From the NCBI GenBank assembly GCA_031551765.1, contig JAVBNC010000042.1, positions 1 to 36,571 on the forward strand: a stretch of DNA of 36,571 nt. The letters run 5' to 3'. The stretch comes from JAVBNC01 sp031551765. GTDB taxonomy: Bacteria > Desulfobacterota > Desulfovibrionia > Desulfovibrionales > Desulfovibrionaceae. The notes below the pieces were generated by a model. That model did no database searches and was not told the DNA's origin. It saw only the letters and a list, made by a program, of their open reading frames with translations. This document shows, one piece after another, positions 9,251 through 16,158 of the stretch. Position numbers and translations under genes: made by a program. Every line of letters begins with the position of its first letter. Positions within the stretch are counted from its first letter, which is position 1.

Positions 9251-10618
9251 CTAAAACAGCGCAAAGTACAGCACCAGGTTCATGACGGCGGCCACCAGCA
9301 TGGGAATGGCCGTGCGCTTGACCACCTGGAAGGGCGAAACCCCGGCAATGCCCGCAATGCCCACAATGGCGGCGGTAATGGGCGAAACCACCCGGCCGAA
9401 GCTGGTCATGATCTGCAGGGGGAAAAGCAGGGTTACCGTGGAAACGCCCATGGCGCTGGCGATTTGCGGGGTGAGCGGCGCAAAGGAGAAAAAGGCCGCG
9501 TTGCCCGAACCCATGATGAACGCCGTGCCCGCCATGATCAAACTGCCGACGATAACCATGGTGGTCAGGCCCAGGCCCGCGGACTGCGCGCCGTCGATCA
9601 TGGCCTTGACCGCGCCGATTTTGATCAGACCGGCGGCAAAGAACTCGCCGCAGACGATCAGGGAAACCACGTTGGTGAGCTGCCTGCCCAGGCCGTCGAA
9701 AAAGAGCATCAGGCTCTGGAGCACGGACTTGAGATCGCGGCTGCGGATAAATTCCGCCAGCATGCTGACCAGGGTGGAAATGACCATGGCCGTGACCACG
9801 TCCATTTTGACCGTGCTGCCCACCACCTTGCTGAAGCCGATGATCAGCACCAGCGGCAGAATGGGCAGGGCGGCGTAAATCAGCGGGGGGCGGTCGCTTT
9901 CTTCCTTCAGGTTCATCTGGGCCACGGCTTCGGCGTCGTAAATGTAGCCTTCCTTCTTGTCCCACCAGCGCTGCACGAAATAGTGCACCACGGCCAGGGC
10001 CAGGGTGATGGGCACGAACACCACCAGCTGGTAGTGGATGAAGTATTCGGCCACGTCAATGCCGGCGGTTTTGGCGGCCAGAAGCGCGTTGCCGGAACCG
10101 GGGCCCGCGTCAATATACTGGGCGCAGCCGATAACGCCGAGGGCGGAGAGCTTGCTGACCCCGGCCCGGAGCAGCAGGGGATACAGCGTCACCATGAGCA
10201 GCAGCCCCAGGCCCGAGTGGCTGGGTATGAAAATGACCAGCACCTGGGAAACCAGGAAGGAAGCGGCCAGCAGCAGATACGGGGAGTTGATGGCGCGCAG
10301 CGGCCGGGCCACCAGGGCGAACAAGGCTTTACTGGCGCCCACGTGGTCCATGTAGCGGGCAAAGCCGCCTATGCTCATGATCATCAGGCCCAGCCCCGCG
10401 ACTCGCGAGCTGAGGATATTTTTGAAGGTCTCAAAAATATCGAAAAAGATCAGGTTGGTGGTTTGCTTGGGGCCGAGCAGGGGACCGATGTTGAAAAGCG
10501 CGGTGCAGGCAAGCAACACAAGACCCCCGCACAGCAGCACCGCCTGAGGTGTGTAGTTTTTCGCCAGCAAGTAGACAACGCCCGCAAGAACGATAAGGGA
10601 GCAAAGTATGCCTATCAC
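9251..10618 (-). CDS. dcuC: DcuC-family anaerobic C4-dicarboxylate carrier
   Basis: A 455-residue inner-membrane protein with about 12 hydrophobic segments. It resembles DcuC throughout: MIMSIGGFARYMDHVGAS near residue 78, INSPYLLLAASF near 107, GSGNAAFFSF near 375 and SPFQVVKRTAIPMLV near the C-terminus. DcuC proteins exchange or export C4-dicarboxylates such as succinate during fumarate respiration; other family members carry unrelated substrates, so specificity is inferred. The start is GTG at 10616-10618, preceded by AAGGA at a normal distance. A good promoter lies more than 200 bases upstream, leaving a long leader. A paralogue is encoded at 23868-25277. Confidence 0.85.
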   Translation of the reverse strand: MIGILCSLIVLAGVVYLLAKNYTPQAVLLCGGLVLLACTALFNIGPLLGPKQTTNLIFFDIFETFKNILSSRVAGLGLMIMSIGGFARYMDHVGASKALFALVARPLRAINSPYLLLAASFLVSQVLVIFIPSHSGLGLLLMVTLYPLLLRAGVSKLSALGVIGCAQYIDAGPGSGNALLAAKTAGIDVAEYFIHYQLVVFVPITLALAVVHYFVQRWWDKKEGYIYDAEAVAQMNLKEESDRPPLIYAALPILPLVLIIGFSKVVGSTVKMDVVTAMVISTLVSMLAEFIRSRDLKSVLQSLMLFFDGLGRQLTNVVSLIVCGEFFAAGLIKIGAVKAMIDGAQSAGLGLTTMVIVGSLIMAGTAFIMGSGNAAFFSFAPLTPQIASAMGVSTVTLLFPLQIMTSFGRVVSPITAAIVGIAGIAGVSPFQVVKRTAIPMLVAAVMNLVLYFALF

Positions 10619-11289
10619 GGGAAATCCTTATGGCAGAGGGTTTACAAACACAAAACGCCGCATGCCGTTTTACCGTGGCGCCGACCGGGCGCCCACGGAT
10701 GAATACCGGAGGCCGGAAAGCGTCGTTTCAGCGGGGCGTTCTCTTGGCGGACGGTCGCGCCGCGCCGGCACGCGCGCAGGTCGCCGCAGACGTGGATCCT
10801 GGTATACCAAAAATGGATACCCCACATCTAAAAACTGCTATAGCATAGTAAGAGTATTCTGCTATGTCAATGACGCGCGGAAATTAGGCGCAAAAATATT
10901 AATCAGCCCGTGGAAATAAGAAACGACGTATAGAAAATGTTTTCTAGTATAAAAAAAATAACAGTTTCTGAAATTGAAAAAAATGCATGAGATGAATATA
11001 TTTTTGGCAAAAGAATCGGTATCAATTGATGTATTATGTATATTGCTATTGATATATCATAATATAGTAAAAATAGAAAACGTTATCTAATGCTTCTATA
11101 TGTAGATGGGCTATAGATATGGATCGTCAGGTATTAAAAAATGAATGTATGAGAGTCTATAATATATTTTGCGTAAGTTCCTTCATGAGTGAGCTTCTGT
11201 TTTTTTCATTTTGGTCTGCTCTGGACAAGTATTTACTTTGTCTATATCCGAAAGTATCTGTTCCACACCTTCTACTTGAGGGAGTTCCC
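10619..11289. other. 671-base intergenic region with an AT-rich half, between divergent dcuC and asparaginase genes
   Basis: I see no convincing gene here. From 10619 to about 10800 composition is GC-rich like the neighbours, and the dcuC leader holds a hairpin at 10673-10698. From about 10800 to 11280 the DNA is very AT-rich, with A runs and the 10-bp palindromes ATCAATTGAT (11021-11030) and TGATATATCA (11050-11059). A TATAAT at 11158-11163 could be the -10 box of the asparaginase gene, though no good -35 is visible. The composition break suggests acquired DNA or a large regulatory region. Confidence 0.7.
10842..10870 (-). promoter_or_regulatory. Sigma-70 type promoter of dcuC with overlapping TGCTAT repeats
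   Basis: On the minus strand TTGACA (10870-10865) and TATGCT (10847-10842) are separated by exactly 17 bases. Transcription would begin near 10835, about 217 bases before the GTG start. The perfect palindrome TGCTATAGCA (10836-10845) overlaps the -10 box, and another TGCTAT (10860-10865) lies at the -35 edge, a layout typical of a repressor site. Confidence 0.65.
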
Positions 11290-12360
11290 ATGAAGGCAAA
11301 GAGAGTTTTCCCGCTTATTTTTTGTTGCGCGCTTCTGTTGCTGACCCCTCTTTCCGTAAAAGCTGCTCCGGATACGCTGCCCAAAGTGACCATTCTGGCT
11401 ACGGGCGGCACCATAGCGGGCACCGGCGGTTCCGCCACACAGTTGACGGGCTACAAGCCCGGCGACCTGACCGCGGAGCAGCTTATAGCCGCCGTGCCCA
11501 ACCTTAAGGACTTCGCCCAGATCAGCGCGGAACAGGTGTCTAATATCGGCAGTTCCAACATGACCATAGCCATCTGGCTCAAGCTGTCCAAACGCGTGAA
11601 CGAACTGGCGGCCCGTAAGGACGTGGACGGCATCGTCATTACCCACGGCACGGACACGCTGGAAGAAACCGGCTACTTTCTGAACCTGACGGTAAAAACC
11701 AAGAAGCCTATCGTGCTGGTGGGCGCCATGCGGCCCGCCACGGCCATGAGCGCCGACGGCCCGCTGAACCTGCTGCAGGCCGTGGCTGTCGCGGGCAGCA
11801 AAGAAGCCGCGGGCAAGGGCGTGCTGCTCATTCTCAACGGGGAAATCAACGGCGCGCGCGAAGGCACCAAGACCAGCACCACGCAGGTGGAAACCTTCCG
11901 CTCCCACGACATGGGTTATTTGGGATACGTGGCCAAGAACAAGCCCGTATTCTACCGCCAGAGCACCCGCCGCCACACGGCGGACAGCGAGTTTGACGTG
12001 AGCAAGCTGGAGGCGCTGCCCAAGGTGGAAGTGCTGTTCGGCTACGCGGATCCGGGCCCGGAAGCCCTGGAAGGCGTGCTTTCCGGCAAGACCGCCGGGG
12101 TGGTGGTGGCCGGCACCGGCAACGGCAGCCTGTTCAACGCCTACCGCGCCAAGCTGAACGAGGCCGTGAAAAAAGGCGTGGTGGTCGTGCGCAGTTCCCG
12201 CACCGGCACAGGCTTTGTGACCCACGAAGCCACGGACGACCAGACCGGCCTGGTCTCTTCCGACAACCTGCTGCCGCAGAAGGCGCGCATCCTGCTCATG
12301 CTGGCCCTGACCAAAACCAAGGATCCCAAGGAAATCCAGCGGATTTTCGATACGTATTGA
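11290..12360 (+). CDS. ansB: Exported type II L-asparaginase
   Basis: Hydrolyses L-asparagine to aspartate and ammonia, probably in the periplasm. The ATG at 11290 is preceded by GAGGGAG and gives a clear signal peptide: MKAKR, a hydrophobic core, then LSVKA with cleavage near residue 25. The frame is open for 57 codons upstream, but that part lies in AT-rich non-coding DNA. The mature enzyme shows the first active-site motif ILATGGTIAGTGG with its catalytic Thr, and the second, THGTDTLEETGYFL, with Thr-Asp and further Thr. A total of 356 residues is normal for type II enzymes. It would supply aspartate to the DcuC or DASS carriers and the aspartase encoded nearby. Regulation is probably from the AT-rich upstream region. 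Confidence 0.93.
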   Translation: MKAKRVFPLIFCCALLLLTPLSVKAAPDTLPKVTILATGGTIAGTGGSATQLTGYKPGDLTAEQLIAAVPNLKDFAQISAEQVSNIGSSNMTIAIWLKLSKRVNELAARKDVDGIVITHGTDTLEETGYFLNLTVKTKKPIVLVGAMRPATAMSADGPLNLLQAVAVAGSKEAAGKGVLLILNGEINGAREGTKTSTTQVETFRSHDMGYLGYVAKNKPVFYRQSTRRHTADSEFDVSKLEALPKVEVLFGYADPGPEALEGVLSGKTAGVVVAGTGNGSLFNAYRAKLNEAVKKGVVVVRSSRTGTGFVTHEATDDQTGLVSSDNLLPQKARILLMLALTKTKDPKEIQRIFDTY

Positions 12361-12375
12361 TGACGGCGGGATAAT

Positions 12376-12419
12376 AAAAGCCGGAGCCGGGCGGTGTATG
12401 CGCCCGGCTCCGGCTTTTT
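12376..12419. terminator. Bidirectional terminator between the asparaginase and larC2-like genes
   Basis: Arms AAAAGCCGGAGCCGGGCG (12376-12393) and its exact complement (12401-12418) enclose a 7-base loop and are followed by T residues on both strands. It serves the convergent genes ending at 12360 and 12425. Confidence 0.9.
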
Positions 12420-12424
12420 CCAGT

Positions 12425-12889
12425 TCAGCGGGATTTTTTGTTCGCAAAGCGCAGGGCGGGCAGGCCCACCCCTTCTTTGGCGGCGAGCCTGGACAGTTCG
12501 TCGTGTTCCGGACGGACGTAGTGTACGCCTTCCACCTCGTAACGTTTGGCGCGTATGGGGCCGCGTTCCGTGTCTTCGCGCGTTTCCTCGCGGGGCAGCA
12601 CCACCCGTTCCATGAAGGCGCGGCGTATGCCCAACGTGTGGGTGTGCCGGAAAAAGGCCGTCTGCACCTCTGCCAGGCGTTCCGGCAGGCAGATGACCCG
12701 CAACGCGCCGCCGGGGCGGTTCTTTTTCATGATCCCCGGAATCCAGAGCACGTCCAGGGCGCCCGCTTCCTGCAGGCGGTCAAACACGTCGCCCAGTTCC
12801 TCGCCGGTCAGGTGGTCGATGTGGCTTTCCAGCACGGCCACGGTCTCCGTGCGCTCGGCGGGGCAAGGCTTTCCGTTCTGATCGTGCAT
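12425..12889 (-). CDS. Free-standing LarC C-terminal domain (LarC2-like nickel insertion protein)
   Basis: A 154-residue protein matching the C-terminal part of LarC (DUF111), which inserts nickel to complete the pincer cofactor of lactate racemase. Family blocks are VAVLESHIDHLTGEELG at residues 18-34, EAGALDVLWIPGIMKKNRPG at about 41-60, HTHTLGIRR and ERVVLPRE. Full-length LarC is near 400 residues, and in some lactobacilli the two halves come from one gene by frameshifting. Here no LarC1-like sequence precedes it: the upstream gene is YitT, ending 9 bases before this ATG. GGGGAAG precedes the start. It may work with a LarC1 encoded elsewhere or have its own role; neither can be settled here. 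Confidence 0.85.
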   Translation of the reverse strand: MHDQNGKPCPAERTETVAVLESHIDHLTGEELGDVFDRLQEAGALDVLWIPGIMKKNRPGGALRVICLPERLAEVQTAFFRHTHTLGIRRAFMERVVLPREETREDTERGPIRAKRYEVEGVHYVRPEHDELSRLAAKEGVGLPALRFANKKSR

Positions 12890-12898
12890 GCGCTTCCC

Positions 12899-13765
12899 CT
12901 AATACTGCCGCCGGGTGGAAAAGCCCCGTCCCAGCACGTTGTAGGTGTTCTCGATAATCAGAAAGGCGGCGGGGTCGTGGCGGTAGACCAGCTCTTCCAG
13001 GCGCTTTAACTGGTAGTTTTGGACCACGGAAAGAATGACGTAGCGCTCTTTATTGGTATACGCGCCCTTGGCGTACAGAAAAGTCACGCCCCGGTGCAGC
13101 TTTTCCATGATCTCTTCCGCCATGGTTTCCGTATGGTCGGAAATGATGATGACCATCTTGCGCTGGTTAACAATGGTCATGGAATAGTCCAGTATCCCGC
13201 TGTAAATGTAGACCATGATCACGGAATACAGCACCTTGTCGATGGGCATGGAGAGCATGGCCGTCAGGAACACCAGAATGTTGTAGGAAAAAGAAAAGCC
13301 CCCCACTTTGATATTGTACTTCTGGTGCAGGATCATGGAGATGATGGTCAGCCCGCCGTCGCTGCCCATGGAGCGCAGCATGATGGCCAGGCCCACCCCG
13401 CACACGGAACCGGCGGCCACGGCGGCCAGTATGGGGTCCTGAATGGCCACGGCCGTGGTGATGAACTGGGCGCCCAGCGTGGTTACGGCCATGCCGTACA
13501 TGCTGTAAAAGAAAAAGGTTTTGCTCAGGAAAAACCAGCCCACCACTAAAATGGGAATGTTGATGGCCGCGTACCAGATGGCCACGGACAGCATGTCGGT
13601 ATTGTAGTAGGTCAGCATGGCCGTGCCGAACAGGCCGCCGGAAACGAACTCGTGCGGCACGGCTATGGCCTTGATGCCGAAAGAGAACAGGCAGCCGCCC
13701 AGGGTGAGCAGAAAAATGTTCCAGGGCACGGACATGGTCACGCGCCGCATATCAAAAGCGGGCAT
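12899..13765 (-). CDS. YitT-family membrane protein (DUF161/DUF2179)
   Basis: A 288-residue inner-membrane protein. The ATG at 13763-13765 follows GGAGG with good spacing; an upstream in-frame start would add 14 residues without a ribosome site. Five or six hydrophobic segments fill the first 190 residues, with the family-typical HEFVSGGLFGTAML and GSDGGLTIISMI. They are followed by a soluble C-terminal DUF2179 domain (about 195-288) with ISDHTETMAEEIM, LHRGVTFL and ENTYNVLGRGF. The molecular function of the family is not established. It is probably co-transcribed with the LarC2-like gene 9 bases downstream and diverges from the CBS-domain gene. Confidence 0.88.
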   Translation of the reverse strand: MPAFDMRRVTMSVPWNIFLLTLGGCLFSFGIKAIAVPHEFVSGGLFGTAMLTYYNTDMLSVAIWYAAINIPILVVGWFFLSKTFFFYSMYGMAVTTLGAQFITTAVAIQDPILAAVAAGSVCGVGLAIMLRSMGSDGGLTIISMILHQKYNIKVGGFSFSYNILVFLTAMLSMPIDKVLYSVIMVYIYSGILDYSMTIVNQRKMVIIISDHTETMAEEIMEKLHRGVTFLYAKGAYTNKERYVILSVVQNYQLKRLEELVYRHDPAAFLIIENTYNVLGRGFSTRRQY

Positions 13766-13890
13766 AAATCCTCCGGGATATCCCGTCTTGTGGGTCATGG
13801 ACAGCAAACAACGCTCTATGGCACAATAGACCCAAATTTACGGCGAAACATGCCGGGCCCGGCGGCCAGGCTTGCGGACAAGGGGGCCTT

Positions 13891-14583
13891 ATGCGCATAC
13901 GCGACTGGATGACAACCGACGTTATCACCATCACGGCGGATACGTCTATGATGCAGGCCTCCAGAATGATGAAGGAGAACGGCATCCACCGCCTGCCCGT
14001 GCTGGATGCGGACGGCCGGGTCATCGGCATCGTCTCCGACCGGGATATTAAAGAAGCGTCCCCGTCCAAGGCCACCACCCTGGAGATGCATGAACTGTAC
14101 TATTTGCTCTCGGAAATCAAGACCAGCGACATTATGACCAAAATCCCCGTGTGCGCGGGGCCGGACGAGACGGTGGAAGAAGCCGCCGTGACCATGATAG
14201 CCAGGAACATAGGCGGCATGCCGGTGACCGATCCGGAAGGCCGCATTCTTGGCATTATCACGGACAGCGATATTTTCAAGGTGCTGATCAGCATTACCGG
14301 CGCGCGCAGCGGCGGTCTGCAACTGGGCTTCACTGTGTCCGACGCGCCGGGGAGCCTGCGGCCCGTCATCGACCTGTTGCGCAAGCACGGGGCCAGCATT
14401 ATTTCCATACTCACGGCCCAGGAGCCGGAAGAAACGCCGGAAGGCGCCACGCGCAAAGTGTTCTTCCGCGTCTACCCCATGCAGGAAGAGCGGGAACGCG
14501 CGCTTGTTATGGAAGCGGAGTCGACGCTGCCGTTGTTATACTGGCAGCGCGGCCGTTCGGAAAAAGATGTCGACATCCCTTGA
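13891..14583 (+). CDS. CBS-pair and ACT-like domain protein (AcuB-like)
   Basis: A 230-residue soluble protein. Two CBS domains occupy about residues 1-60 and 75-140: RDWMTTDVITI with GRVIGIVSDRDI, and TSDIMTKIPVCAGPDETVEEAA with GRILGIITDSDI. These pairs bind adenine nucleotides in many proteins. An ACT-like region follows (about 145-210, starting LQLGFTVSDAPGSL), a typical ligand-binding fold. GGGGG precedes the ATG. It lies 138 bases upstream of dsrC on the same strand, so a sensor role connected with energy or sulfur metabolism is possible but only by position. The function is otherwise unknown. Confidence 0.85.
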   Translation: MRIRDWMTTDVITITADTSMMQASRMMKENGIHRLPVLDADGRVIGIVSDRDIKEASPSKATTLEMHELYYLLSEIKTSDIMTKIPVCAGPDETVEEAAVTMIARNIGGMPVTDPEGRILGIITDSDIFKVLISITGARSGGLQLGFTVSDAPGSLRPVIDLLRKHGASIISILTAQEPEETPEGATRKVFFRVYPMQEERERALVMEAESTLPLLYWQRGRSEKDVDIP

Positions 14584-14642
14584 GTTTTGTAGGGATTTGT
14601 GTTAGCTGGTCCAACATAGTCAAGAGCATTTTCAATCGCTAG

Positions 14643-14648
14643 TATAAA
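14643..14648 (+). promoter_or_regulatory. Possible -10 box of the dsrC promoter
   Basis: TATAAA lies 74 bases before the dsrC ATG in the 138-base gap after the CBS gene. The matching -35 region is poor, so only the -10 position is suggested. A separate promoter is expected because dsrC is usually expressed very strongly. Confidence 0.28.
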
Positions 14649-14721
14649 CTTAAGAACCGGTGCGGCGCCGGGGTGGCGCCTGTACGTTGCCATAGGCAAA
14701 CAATGCGCCCAGGAGGGACAA

Positions 14722-15039
14722 ATGGCTGAAGTCACTTTTAAAGGCAAAACGTTTGAAGTGGATGAAGACGGCTTTCTGCTCCGTTTCGATGACTGGAGCC
14801 CGGAGTGGATGGACTATGTGAAAGACTCCGAAGGCATTTCCGACATCACTGAAGACCACCAGAAGATTCTGGACTTCCTCCAGGATTATTACAAAAAGAA
14901 CGGCATTGCGCCCATGGTGCGGATTCTGTCCAAGAACACCGGGTACAAGCTGAAAGAAGTGTACGAACTCTTCCCCTCCGGTCCCGGCAAAGGCGCCTGC
15001 AAAATGGCCGGCCTGCCCAAGCCCACCGGCTGCGTGTAA
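14722..15039 (+). CDS. dsrC: DsrC, sulfur-carrier protein of dissimilatory sulfite reduction
   Basis: A full-length DsrC of 105 residues. It takes up the sulfite-derived sulfur at DsrAB as a trisulfide between its two cysteines and passes it to the membrane complex DsrMKJOP. Both cysteines are present in the flexible C-terminal arm: one in KGACKMAGLPKP and the penultimate one in PTGCV. The N-terminal MAEVTFKGKTFEVDEDGFL and the DWSPEWMDYV region are also diagnostic. AGGAGGGAC immediately precedes the ATG and predicts strong translation. As in other Desulfovibrio, it stands apart from dsrAB, which is not in the window. A perfect palindrome follows as a likely terminator. Confidence 0.97.
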   Translation: MAEVTFKGKTFEVDEDGFLLRFDDWSPEWMDYVKDSEGISDITEDHQKILDFLQDYYKKNGIAPMVRILSKNTGYKLKEVYELFPSGPGKGACKMAGLPKPTGCV

Positions 15040-15058
15040 GGCGCGGGAATTTCCCAGT

Positions 15059-15092
15059 ACGCGAAAAGCGGGGCATGCCCCGCTTTTCGCGT
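15059..15092. terminator. 34-base perfect palindrome downstream of dsrC
   Basis: The two 17-base halves, the left one beginning ACGCGAAAAGCGGGGCA, are exact reverse complements with no spacer. It sits 19 bases after the dsrC stop and 21 bases before the end of the convergent membrane-protein gene, so it can end or protect both transcripts. T tracts are weak. Confidence 0.65.
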
Positions 15093-15113
15093 TTCCGGCC
15101 GCCTGAACAGCCG

Positions 15114-15842
15114 TTACTTCAACATGGTCAGCGTCATGTAGGCGATAAGCGCGTACACCCCGGCCCCCATGCCGATAACCCCGCAGGCCCGCAGGGCCTG
15201 GTCCTGCATGATGCGCGCGGCCCAAAGCAGAAACCCGGCGAAGCACAGCAGTATGACCGCCCAGGCGTAAGGCGGGAACTTCAGAAACGCCAGGACACTG
15301 GGCTGTCTAAGCGCCAAAAGCCACAGCGCGCCCATGGCGTAACAGCCGCTGGCAGTAATGTGGGCGTCCTCCACGTCCCCCCACAGGGCGGCAAAGCGCG
15401 GAATGCGCGGCAGGCCGCAAATGACCGCCCCGCCCAGCACGTACCACACCGGGTCCTGCGGCAGCAGGAACACCGGCTTGAACCCGAAGGCCAGGGCCGC
15501 ATATTGGCACAAAAACCACAGCCCCGGCGTGGTAATGCCCATGATCCAGGGCAGCGCCTTGCGGAAAACCGCGCCGGTCAGCAGATAGATCAGGGTGAAC
15601 AGCAGCGGCAGCAGGGGGTACAACCAGTCGGGCGCGCCCTTGCCCTTCAGCGCGAAAAGAAAGGCGGTCAAGGCCACGGTAAAACTGTGTCCCGCGAAAA
15701 GCACAGCGGCCTGGGCCGCCAGGCTGTCCCGGCGCTTTTTCCGGCACCACAGGCTCAGGCCCAGCAGCACGAAAGGCAGGACAATAAGACAGGCCAGAAA
15801 AACAAGGGATACCCCGGCCGCAAGAGAGTCAAGTAAGCGCAT
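15114..15842 (-). CDS. Hypothetical integral membrane protein
   Basis: I do not recognise this 242-residue protein. It is mostly hydrophobic, with about seven predicted membrane segments, including the first near residues 5-30 and a last pair near 185-235. One longer soluble loop near 125-170 contains PVWYVLGG and AALWGDVEDAHITASG. The ATG at 15840-15842 follows AAGGA; the frame is open upstream, but that extension is hydrophilic and has no ribosome site. It converges on dsrC and is preceded by a repeat-rich gap of 316 bases, so it is probably a single transcription unit. Confidence 0.7.
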   Translation of the reverse strand: MRLLDSLAAGVSLVFLACLIVLPFVLLGLSLWCRKKRRDSLAAQAAVLFAGHSFTVALTAFLFALKGKGAPDWLYPLLPLLFTLIYLLTGAVFRKALPWIMGITTPGLWFLCQYAALAFGFKPVFLLPQDPVWYVLGGAVICGLPRIPRFAALWGDVEDAHITASGCYAMGALWLLALRQPSVLAFLKFPPYAWAVILLCFAGFLLWAARIMQDQALRACGVIGMGAGVYALIAYMTLTMLK

Positions 15843-15961
15843 ATCCGGTCCTTGTGGTTGAACAAACCATCCGGCGGCGCGTTGCCGCGTGGCCGCCACT
15901 GCCCTTTACCTAACCCCATTTCACCGGAAAGTTCAAGGCCGGGGGTTGGATAAGACAATTT

Positions 15962-16001
15962 TGCCAAAGCCATCCAAAAGTGAGAGCAGGCTCTGCCCTG
16001 C
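15962..16001. repeat. Repeat family B, copy 1 core
   Basis: This core begins TGCCAAAGCCATCCAA and ends CTGCCCTGC. It matches 36436-36476 at most positions, including an AGAGCAGG/CTGCCCTGC hairpin. Both copies are intergenic. It is part of a structured intergenic repeat, not a coding element. Confidence 0.75.
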
Positions 16002-16101
16002 CATTTCAACAAAAAGACGGCACCGACATTGTACGGCGCCGCCTCATCAAAGAGATACCCTACATACCCCTGTCAAAGTTCTTTGGAAGAGGGATGGGGG
16101 T

Positions 16102-16157
16102 CCGGGGGAGGGGAGAAACCTTTCTTCCTTCCAAGAAAGGTTTCTCCCTTCCCCTGG
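16102..16157 (-). terminator. Long hairpin abutting the recN stop codon
   Basis: GGGAGAAACCTTTCTT (16111-16126) pairs exactly with 16133-16148 around the loop CCTTCC, and pairing extends outward to about 25 bp with two G-U pairs. It starts two bases beyond the recN stop. No T tract follows, so it may act as a 3'-end stabiliser rather than a classical terminator. Confidence 0.55.
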
Positions 16158-16158
16158 C

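Larger units (their letters stand above)
15843..16158. other. 316-base gene-free gap holding a dispersed repeat and a long hairpin
   Basis: No gene is visible. The gap contains the 40-base core of repeat family B (15962-16001), an imperfect hairpin GGCACCG/CGGCGCC near 16020, and a 25-bp stem just after the recN stop (16102-16157). The promoter of the minus-strand membrane-protein gene should lie near 15850-15950, but no clear boxes were found. Confidence 0.6.

Noticed and set aside
11119..11289. Longer asparaginase start at 11119
   Set aside because: It would put 57 codons of AT-rich DNA before a perfect signal peptide, and the ribosome site lies just before 11290.
14611..14645. AGAGCATTTTCAA before dsrC as a fragment of repeat family A
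   Set aside because: Only about 12 bases resemble the repeat end, which is within chance.
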